A stretch of 64,000 nucleotides of DNA. Origin: Pseudohaliea sp964438205 (GTDB lineage Bacteria; Pseudomonadota; Gammaproteobacteria; Pseudomonadales; Halieaceae). Positions 54,365 to 60,464 of the stretch are shown one piece after another. The stretch spans positions 1 through 64,000 of the forward strand of contig CAYTJQ010000014.1 of the NCBI GenBank assembly GCA_964438205.1, written 5' to 3'. Below the pieces are notes generated by a model. It saw only the letters and a list, made by a program, of their open reading frames with translations. It was not told the DNA's origin and made no database searches. The stretch's first letter is position 1. Each line of letters begins with the position of its first letter. The translations under genes and the position numbers were made by a program.

Positions 54365-55480
54365 TCAGTCTTCGTCTTCGTCTTCGTCTTCGTCATCATC
54401 CGAGAAGTCGAGGTCGTCGAGGTCGAGGCTGCCGAGCGGATCATCCTCGTCATCATCGCCCGCCTCACTGTCCTCGGGCTCAGGCGCCGGTGCAGCCTTC
54501 TTCTTCCGCGCAGGCGCCTTCTTCGGCGGCGGAGCCTCCTCGTCATCCTCGTCGCTATCCTCGGGCTCAGGCGCGGGCTTCCGGCGCCGCGCCGGTGCCT
54601 TCTTCTTCGGCTTCGGCGGGGCCTCCTCCTCGTCATCCTCCTCGTCATCCTCCTCGTCGCTGGCCTTGGCGGGGGCCCTGCGCTTCGGCGGCGCCTTCTT
54701 CTTAGGCTTCGGCGGGGCCTCATCCTCATCTTCGTCATCGGCAGGGGGCGTGATGTCGCCCGGGTCATTGCCAGCGCCGATGATCTGCTCGACGGTGGGC
54801 TCGGCCATCGCAGACTGGACGTCCTCAAGCATGTCCTCGGTGACGAAACCGATCGGCTTGAACACCAGCACTTGGTGCGATACCGATGGGTCGAACCGGA
54901 TCTCGGTGATGACCTGCGGGGGCTTCACACCACGCTTGAACAGCATGTTCACGTACGTATCCCAGCCCTTGAGCGACGTGGGAGGCACCCGCAGCAGCAT
55001 GGGCTCGCTGGGGTCTGACCACAGCGCCACAGCCAGCCGCTTCACCTCAGAGCAGGCCTTGCCCTTCTTGCCGCTCTCGGTGATGCGCGAGCCCCACTGG
55101 GCCTTCGGGCAGACGGCGCACTTCTTCGCCTGCCGGTCCTCGACGTCAGCGGCGGGGATGATGCCGTCGTTGCTGTAGCACGTCGGCGGGTCGTCGGAGC
55201 CTTCCTCGTAGGTGTCCTCGTAGTAGGTGCGCGACACGCCCTTGTTGGTCTTCAGCACGACGACCTTCAGCTTGGTCTCGGGCTCGTCCGGGTCATCGGC
55301 TTTAGCAATCAGCTCCACGTCGTCGCCGCGTTTCACGTGAAACACCTTGCCGCGGGTGGAGACTACCGGGAAGCCGGAGGCGGTGCCGGAGGCCCACTCA
55401 TCGGCGTCGTCGTCACCACCGAGCGACTGCAGGTGTGCCGGCAGCTTGCTGTTGAGTAGCGCAGGGGTTTTGTCAGACAT
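54365..55480 (-). CDS. Probable single-stranded DNA-binding protein with long acidic tail (371 aa)
   Basis: Starts at MSDKTPALLN behind GTAAGGAGCTAGAAC. The first 220 residues form a beta-rich, OB-fold-compatible domain with the family pattern CAVCPKAQWGSRI, GKACSEVKRLAVALW, LLRVPPTSLKGWDTYVNML and VITEIRFDPSVSHQVLVFKP. The remaining 150 residues are repeats of Lys/Pro-rich (PPKPKKKAPARRR) and Asp/Glu-rich blocks, ending in an Asp/Glu run. Acidic tails on phage SSBs contact polymerase and helicase. The tail here is unusually long and alternates charge. Neighbouring replication genes support the call, which is partly from memory of the family pattern. Confidence 0.65.
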   Translation of the reverse strand: MSDKTPALLNSKLPAHLQSLGGDDDADEWASGTASGFPVVSTRGKVFHVKRGDDVELIAKADDPDEPETKLKVVVLKTNKGVSRTYYEDTYEEGSDDPPTCYSNDGIIPAADVEDRQAKKCAVCPKAQWGSRITESGKKGKACSEVKRLAVALWSDPSEPMLLRVPPTSLKGWDTYVNMLFKRGVKPPQVITEIRFDPSVSHQVLVFKPIGFVTEDMLEDVQSAMAEPTVEQIIGAGNDPGDITPPADDEDEDEAPPKPKKKAPPKRRAPAKASDEEDDEEDDEEEAPPKPKKKAPARRRKPAPEPEDSDEDDEEAPPPKKAPARKKKAAPAPEPEDSEAGDDDEDDPLGSLDLDDLDFSDDDEDEDEDED

Positions 55481-55483
55481 GTT

Positions 55484-55867
55484 CTAGCTCCTTACGTAGA
55501 CTTTCGGTTCGCTGGTGAACTTGACGCCGGGGGGCGGCTCATCGTGCTCTGCGATGAACTCCCGGACGGCGCTGATGTTGGCCTTGCTCTCCAAGAACTG
55601 GAGGTGGCCACCCTCCAGCACAAAGCCCATGAACGCTTCCCTGTCCGCGACAGACGCGTGCTCACGGTTCTTGATATACGGCGTGCCGTGCGCCGTCTTG
55701 GCGGACTGCTGACCGGTCTTCTGGAAGTGGGCGAGGATCGCGTTCTCGATCCGCTCCATCTTCTCGTTGATCGGCTTCAGCTCCTCCTTGTGCCGCTGCT
55801 GGATTTGGGACTTCCTCTCCCGCAGCTTCAAATAGGCCTCGGTGGCCTTGTCGAGTGATGCGCTCAT
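55484..55867 (-). CDS. Conserved phage protein of unknown function beside SSB (127 aa)
   Basis: Starts at MSASLDKATE behind CGAAGGAGACAACA. The pattern is widespread in phages: a helix AYLKLRERKSQIQQRHKEE, KTAHGTPYIKNREHASV, an aromatic AFMGFVLEGG, and an ending with EHDEPPPGVKFTSEPKVYVRS. Its usual neighbour is an SSB or recombination gene. Enzymatic motifs are absent; a role as a cofactor in recombination or DNA protection is guessed from context only. Confidence 0.7.
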   Translation of the reverse strand: MSASLDKATEAYLKLRERKSQIQQRHKEELKPINEKMERIENAILAHFQKTGQQSAKTAHGTPYIKNREHASVADREAFMGFVLEGGHLQFLESKANISAVREFIAEHDEPPPGVKFTSEPKVYVRS

Positions 55868-56030
55868 TGTTGTCTCCTTCGGTAGATTGTTTCCACCCCT
55901 TGCGCCCCGCACCCATGCCATGTAGGCGGACCTCCACGGGGCAACCGCTCATGCGGCAGGAGTGGCTGGGCTCCACGTGGCCTCCGAGAGGCTCGCGGCA
56001 GGAGGGGAGGCCCTCACGGATTCTGTTTGC

Positions 56031-56059
56031 ACTTTAACACCCCTTAACAGGCTGGTCAA
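56031..56059 (-). promoter_or_regulatory. Candidate sigma70 promoter for the SSB block
   Basis: On the minus strand TTGACC (56059-56054), 17-base spacer, TAAAGT (56036-56031). It lies over the stop of the SNF2 gene. The -10 overlaps the GGGTGTTAAAG motif (56042-56032), the same operator-like sequence found repeatedly in the 8700-9450 region. The 180-base gap 55868-56055 contains no gene. Confidence 0.5.
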
Positions 56060-57645
56060 GCGGCTTGGCTGGCTGACTTGCGCTCCAGCAGAAGGTTCTG
56101 CATGGACTGCTTTTTCTTTAATCTCGCGTACATTCGGCGCTCAAGGCTGGTGCCCTCCACGTTGACAATGACGGTTGTGTATTTCTGGCCGGGCCGGGTG
56201 ATCCGGCCGTTGGCCTGCTCGTAAATATCAGCGCTGGTCGGCGGAGCATACCAGACAATCGTGCTGGCGCGAGTCAGAGTCAGCCCGTGTGACATGGCAG
56301 CCGGCTGGGCCACGATGACCCGGGGCAGCTCGCTGTTCTGGAACGACGCGAAGATCCGGTCGCGCTCGGCTTTCTTCACGCCGCCGTAGATCGTCTCTAC
56401 CGGATAGCCCATCTCGCGCAGTAGCTCGGCGACCATCTTCACGCTCGAGACGTACGGTACGAACACGATGCTCTTGCTGTCGGACGCCTCGATGGCCTCC
56501 ACCACGACCTTGATGCGGCTCTCGGCTCCGATCGTGATCTCGTTGCCGTGCTTGTCGTAGGCCACACCGCAGGCGATCTGCACGAGCTTGCCGGCCTTCA
56601 CCGCCTCGTTCACGGCAAGGATCTCGCCAGACTCGAACTGCGCCTTCAGCTCGCTCTCCATGGACTTGAACGCTTTTTCCTGCCCCGCCGTCAGCTTGGC
56701 CTCGCGGGTCATGTAGATCGTCGGCGGCAGGTCGATGCAGTCGCTGCGGCGGAACCGCACAGCGGGCTGCATGATCTTGTCGACCACGTCCAGCGCGTTT
56801 TTCTTCGGTACCCATGTGTAGGGCCCCTTTTGGTCCATCACCCGGTTGCGGAACGCGGTGAAGTACGGCGTGACGTTGCCCGGGTTGATCAGCCTGACCT
56901 GCGCCCACGCGTCGACTGGCGAGTTTGGGATTGGCGTTGCGGTTAGGCCCCACGCCGCGCGCTTGATGCGATCCTTCGGCTTCCCGGCACCATTGATGAT
57001 CGCGTCGAACGCCGACCACATATCGGTACGCCGGTTGCGCGCTACCTGCGAGATCTCGTCGAGGATCACATGAGTGATGTCGGGACGCTCACGCAGTGCC
57101 TCCTCGATGATCTGAGCCCCGTGGTGGTTGATGATGTAGATGTCGACGTCGTCCTCGAGCATCTGCAGACGCTTCTTCCGACTGCCGTACAGCACACGCC
57201 AGCTGCGGTGCCCGAGGTGGAAGAACAGCTCGTCCGCCCACGTGCGGTCCATCGTCGACATGGGGCAGATGATCAGCATCTTCTCGGCCTTGCGGTGCTT
57301 GCGGAGGAAATCATAGGCCCACAGCGCTGCCAGCGATTTCCCCGTGCCGAGATCATTCAATACGAACGCGCGTGAGTTAAGCGTCAGCATCGCCGCGGTT
57401 TTGATCTGCGCGTCAAACGGCTTCTCGATCTCCGCTGACCGCGGCCACGGGTACCGCGCCGTGATCGGCGAGGGCACTTCGCAGCCGAGGTTGTTCAGCA
57501 CCCGGGTCTCATCCAGCCGGTGCGGCACAGCGACCACGCTGCGGCCTTTGTACTGCACCTGCTTGGCGGTCGGGATGAGGTCGAGAAGCCGCTGTGGCTT
57601 GCGGGTGTTGATTAGTACAGCGTTCTTCTCAGGCACCAACAGCAC
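56056..57645 (-). CDS. SNF2/DEAD-type DNA helicase (529 aa)
   Basis: GTG at 57645 (VLLVPEKNAV) is chosen because GGAG lies seven bases upstream; a start 24 bases earlier is possible. Two RecA-like domains. First: Walker A NDLGTGKS (about 97-104), LIICPMSTMDRTWADEL, DEIS box (VILDEISQVARN) and TATPIPNSPVDAW. Second: KSIVFVPYVSSVKMVAELL, QPAAMSHGLTLTRAS and motif VI QANGRITRPGQKY. Nucleic-acid-dependent ATPases of this type act in phage replication, recombination or chromatin-like remodelling. The gene lies between small genes, the VRR-NUC nuclease and the SSB block. Confidence 0.88.
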   Translation of the reverse strand: MLLVPEKNAVLINTRKPQRLLDLIPTAKQVQYKGRSVVAVPHRLDETRVLNNLGCEVPSPITARYPWPRSAEIEKPFDAQIKTAAMLTLNSRAFVLNDLGTGKSLAALWAYDFLRKHRKAEKMLIICPMSTMDRTWADELFFHLGHRSWRVLYGSRKKRLQMLEDDVDIYIINHHGAQIIEEALRERPDITHVILDEISQVARNRRTDMWSAFDAIINGAGKPKDRIKRAAWGLTATPIPNSPVDAWAQVRLINPGNVTPYFTAFRNRVMDQKGPYTWVPKKNALDVVDKIMQPAVRFRRSDCIDLPPTIYMTREAKLTAGQEKAFKSMESELKAQFESGEILAVNEAVKAGKLVQIACGVAYDKHGNEITIGAESRIKVVVEAIEASDSKSIVFVPYVSSVKMVAELLREMGYPVETIYGGVKKAERDRIFASFQNSELPRVIVAQPAAMSHGLTLTRASTIVWYAPPTSADIYEQANGRITRPGQKYTTVIVNVEGTSLERRMYARLKKKQSMQNLLLERKSASQAA

Positions 57646-57853
57646 GGGCGCGCTCCGCGTCGAAGTCACGTACGGTCAGCGTCTTTGCTACCGGCACTCC
57701 GGGATGCCCGGGCCGTGGCCGAACGATACCTGTCTGGATCGTGCGGTAGACGCGGCCGCGGCTATCCATGTGCTGTCTGCCTGACTCCAGCACGACAGCC
57801 TTCATGTCGTTCACCCGGCCGGTGTGTCGGTTGCGCTCACTTCGTTTTGCCAT
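57629..57853 (-). CDS. Hypothetical basic protein (74 aa)
   Basis: ATG at 57853 (MAKRSERNRH) within TGATGG at the previous stop; the binding site AGAGGG is moderate. Arg/Val-rich with beta strands (DMKAVVLESGRQHMDSRGRV). It overlaps the helicase start by 17 bases, suggesting coupling. No domain recognised. Confidence 0.55.
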   Translation of the reverse strand: MAKRSERNRHTGRVNDMKAVVLESGRQHMDSRGRVYRTIQTGIVRPRPGHPGVPVAKTLTVRDFDAERARAVGA

Positions 57854-58104
57854 CACTTCTTCCCTCTATCGTAGCCCTTTTTGCCCTTACGCCACGCCCG
57901 GTTGGTGCTGGCCTTCTTCGCCACGGTTTTGCCGCTCGGCGAGCCGCCCTTCCTGACGTCCTTCACGTGCGCTCGGTCCATACCATCCCCGTTACCGTAG
58001 GTGCCGGCACGGCGGTTGGCCTTGTTCAGCTCCGAGCGATACTTGGTGCGCTTTTTCTGGTCGCGCGCATACTCCTTCTTGTAGTCCCTATCCTTTCTGG
58101 CCAT
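57853..58104 (-). CDS. Small basic HNH-like protein (83 aa)
   Basis: Starts at MARKDRDYKK behind TGGAAGGAGTGGGCAA; the longer open frame to 58386 overlaps the VRR-NUC gene. It follows a pattern common in phages (charged helix, NRRAGTYGNGDGMDRAHVKD, GGSPSGKTVAKKASTNRA, basic end) in which other members carry D/H-x-x-x-N residues of a degenerate HNH fold. Here RAHVKD keeps one His. Probably nucleic-acid binding; nuclease activity is doubtful. Confidence 0.55.
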   Translation of the reverse strand: MARKDRDYKKEYARDQKKRTKYRSELNKANRRAGTYGNGDGMDRAHVKDVRKGGSPSGKTVAKKASTNRAWRKGKKGYDRGKK

Positions 58105-58444
58105 TTGCCCACTCCTTCCACGTAGTGAATACCCGATGTGCCCACCCGCGCTGGGCGTGCAGGCTGAGTATATCGCGCAGCTGCTCCGGATCATCCACGA
58201 CGTGGTATTCACCACAGGCCTCGAGGATTTCGTCTCGCCGGGCCTTCTGGTTAGGGCTGAGGTTCGCGCGCTTGCCGGGCGCCTTCGTCTCGATGCCGAG
58301 AAAAAGACCCCGGTGGCAGCACACGAAGTCAGGTACCCCGACCACCCCCATGCCGTTCTGCATGGGCATGTAGTACCAGACGCCATGCTCTTTGAAGATC
58401 ATTTTGCACTTGCGCTTGACCTTACCTTCCGGGGTCTCCGCCAT
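58088..58444 (-). CDS. VRR-NUC domain nuclease (118 aa)
   Basis: Starts at MAETPEGKVK, with the GGAGAC..GGAGGC context of the overlapping previous gene. A single VRR-NUC (PD-(D/E)xK superfamily) domain: E5 as the N-terminal acidic residue, GVPDFVCCHRGLFLGIETKA (D, then E-x-K), and LSPNQKARRDEILEAC with the usual Q. The family resolves branched DNA or acts as a nickase in phage recombination. About 115 residues is the standard stand-alone length. It is adjacent to the SNF2 helicase and the Cas4-like nuclease, forming a recombination/repair group. Confidence 0.85.
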   Translation of the reverse strand: MAETPEGKVKRKCKMIFKEHGVWYYMPMQNGMGVVGVPDFVCCHRGLFLGIETKAPGKRANLSPNQKARRDEILEACGEYHVVDDPEQLRDILSLHAQRGWAHRVFTTWKEWANGQKG

Positions 58445-58752
58445 CAGGAGGCCTGCGAGCGTACTGCCCTGACGCGCACGATGTTGCCGGCGTCGTCAGT
58501 CTCTGACGCGATGTCGTAGTTCGGCACCGGCTCGCTCTCGGCTAGTATGTCGAAGTGCGGGCTCCACCCGGTGTACTCGATGGTCAGCGTGTGCGCCATC
58601 ATCTCCGCGCGTAGCGGTACGAACTGCAGCGCGGCAAAAAACTGGGCGCAGCCGGCAGGATTGTCGCGCACCTGCTGACCTGCGACATGGAAGCGCCCGA
58701 ACCGCCGGTGCTCGGGGTTTTGCGGCGCAGCTTTGCTTTGCTCTCCGTTCAC
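58444..58752 (-). CDS. Hypothetical protein (102 aa)
   Basis: Start set at GTG 58752 (VNGEQSKAAP), because AGGAG lies six bases upstream; the ATG at 58758 lies directly on the same site and may be used. Middle: FGRFHVAGQQVRDNPAGCAQFF then MMAHTLTIEYTGWSPHFD; acidic C-terminus (ETDDAGNIVRVRAVRS). Not recognised. It is coupled between two nuclease genes, so an accessory role is possible. Confidence 0.5.
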   Translation of the reverse strand: MNGEQSKAAPQNPEHRRFGRFHVAGQQVRDNPAGCAQFFAALQFVPLRAEMMAHTLTIEYTGWSPHFDILAESEPVPNYDIASETDDAGNIVRVRAVRSQAS

Positions 58753-58754
58753 TC

Positions 58755-59420
58755 TCATCTCCTTTCTTCCCAGTGCTCGCAGGTCTTCACCGGGCAGTAC
58801 CCCCGGCACAGGCCTGACGGTTTCGGGGGGAACTCCCCCGCCTCGACGGCCGCACGCATACGCCCCACGCGCGGCTCGAACTCTCGCCAGATCAGGTCGG
58901 CGTCTTCACGGCGGAACGTATCCCGATCCGTCTCCTTCGTCTTCAACCACCAGAACGCCGTTCGGATGGTCTCGACCTCCGGGAACAGGGCGAAGCCCGT
59001 GGCGGCAAACAGCTTGAGCTGTGTGCTGTCCGGTTTCCGCTTCCCGGTTTTGTAGTCGATGATCCGCGCCTCCGGCGCCCGCACCGCAGCGAGGTCGAAC
59101 ACGCACCGCACCCACACATCCCGGGCGAAAAACGTCACCGGCTCGAGGTTCTCATTCAGCGCGACCTTCATTTCGGTGTGTATCTGAGCGGGGATACGCT
59201 CCACCCGCCGGCACAGCTTCTCTAGGCCGACCATGTCACTGGGCAGCTGCGTACCGTCTTTGATCCGCAGCTCCAGCGCCTTGTGTTGCCGATGCCCGTC
59301 GAGCATCTCGGGGCTCTCCTTCTCGGCAAAGTCCTTCGCGATCTTTTCATGGTAGTGCTTGCGCGGGCAGGTCTCGAAACTCTGCAGCGCTGAGTAACTC
59401 CACGCGAATTTTTTAGGCAT
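58755..59420 (-). CDS. Cas4/RecB-like PD-(D/E)xK nuclease (221 aa)
   Basis: Starts at MPKKFAWSYS behind GGAGGTGACA; the longer frame to 59546 runs into the neighbour. Seen: SYSALQSFETCPRKHYHEK (first Cys of an Fe-S site), GHRQHKALE (His), VRCVFDLAAV (D) and ARIIDYKTGKRK (D-x-K), then a C-terminal CRGYCPVKTCEHW with three more Cys. This is the four-Cys iron-sulfur plus nuclease layout of Cas4/AddB-type exonucleases. In phages it processes DNA ends for recombination or degrades host DNA. Confidence 0.85.
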   Translation of the reverse strand: MPKKFAWSYSALQSFETCPRKHYHEKIAKDFAEKESPEMLDGHRQHKALELRIKDGTQLPSDMVGLEKLCRRVERIPAQIHTEMKVALNENLEPVTFFARDVWVRCVFDLAAVRAPEARIIDYKTGKRKPDSTQLKLFAATGFALFPEVETIRTAFWWLKTKETDRDTFRREDADLIWREFEPRVGRMRAAVEAGEFPPKPSGLCRGYCPVKTCEHWEERR

Positions 59421-59886
59421 TGTCACCTCCCTGCCCTGCGAGGGCTGCTTCTGCCGCCTCGCACTCATGCGGGAAGCCGACCTGTACGCTGCTGTTGTTA
59501 ACAAATGCCAGCAGCGCCTCCCGCGCCTCAGCAAGCCGGGCTTCAAGCTCTGCGATGCGAAGTGCTAGGCGGTCTCTGCCGTAAAAGCACCTGTCGCACC
59601 CGCAGTTGCTTCGGGCTTCGTGAGGCGGCGATTCCTCGGTGGGCTCGCCGTCAAGCAGCGCGTCGGTGTCCGCGAGGAGGTCCCCGTCGGGATCAAGCCC
59701 GTCATGCCATGCCCAGCGCCAGTCGTGTAGCAGGCGCTCCCATTCCGGGTCGAATCGAGGCAGCGGTGATGGGTCTATGCCGTGCCGGCGCAGGTGCTCG
59801 ATAGACCACACTTCCTGCTGATACCAGCGCATCTCGCTGGCGGGGTAGTAGCTGCCACTGGCGGCGCATTCGTAGTGGGGTGTCAT
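59413..59886 (-). CDS. Hypothetical protein (157 aa)
   Basis: Starts at MTPHYECAAS in an ATGA overlap, preceded by GGAGGAGAGGA. A short Cys/Tyr-rich N-terminus (SGSYYPASEMRWYQQEV), an Asp/Trp-rich middle (DPEWERLLHDWRWAWHDGLD) and a NCGCDRCFYGRDR motif near 105 that may bind zinc, followed by a helical end. Unknown. It overlaps the Cas4-like gene by eight bases. Confidence 0.55.
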   Translation of the reverse strand: MTPHYECAASGSYYPASEMRWYQQEVWSIEHLRRHGIDPSPLPRFDPEWERLLHDWRWAWHDGLDPDGDLLADTDALLDGEPTEESPPHEARSNCGCDRCFYGRDRLALRIAELEARLAEAREALLAFVNNSSVQVGFPHECEAAEAALAGQGGDNA

Positions 59887-60464
59887 TCCTCTCCTCCCTG
59901 CCCGCGGGCCATGGCCTCGACTGCCAGTTGCCGATCCCGCGCAAGCGTAGCCATGACCGCCTCGACATAGTTGCACTGCTGCCGCGCGTCCAGCAGGGCG
60001 TGATGCGGTGCCGTACCTCGCGCTACCGGCAGGCGCAAAAACTTACCCAGCCGTCGCACCGTGCGGAAGTCCTGCTCCTGCCAGTACTCCCACGGGCAGG
60101 CCAGCACGAAGTGCCGAAAGTGGTAGCGTAGCATCGCCAGATCGAAGCTCGGGCTATTGGCCCACACTTCGACTTCCTCGTACTGTTTATACAGCGGGTC
60201 GAAGTACTCCGTGATCAGCCTGTGCACGGCCGTGCCGGGCGGCACCGGGGCATCGGTGGTCGGGTGGAACCCACCTTGCTCCGCCCACCACTCCTCGGTC
60301 GCCCGCTCGCGCCTGAATATCCGGCTGTCGTAGGCGCCGATCTCGATCTCTACGTAGAACTCGAGGTCGCTCAACTCAGAACATGCGCCGATAGATAGTA
60401 CCTGGGCATCGTGGTCGCGACCCAGTGTCTCTAGGTCAATGTGTACTCGCTCTACTAGGCTCAA
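59883..60464 (-). CDS. DnaQ-like 3'-5' exonuclease (193 aa)
   Basis: TTG start at 60464 (LSLVERVHID) is supported by GGAGG seven bases upstream and by the TTGA overlap with the polymerase stop. Exonuclease motifs: HIDLETLG (DxE), VWANSPSFDLAML (second Asp) and PHHALLDARQQCNYV (H-x(4)-D). It matches the Rv2179c-like exoribonuclease family. The polymerase next door has its own exonuclease domain, so this enzyme probably acts in RNA or primer turnover, or as extra proofreading. Confidence 0.82.
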   Translation of the reverse strand: MSLVERVHIDLETLGRDHDAQVLSIGACSELSDLEFYVEIEIGAYDSRIFRRERATEEWWAEQGGFHPTTDAPVPPGTAVHRLITEYFDPLYKQYEEVEVWANSPSFDLAMLRYHFRHFVLACPWEYWQEQDFRTVRRLGKFLRLPVARGTAPHHALLDARQQCNYVEAVMATLARDRQLAVEAMARGQGGEE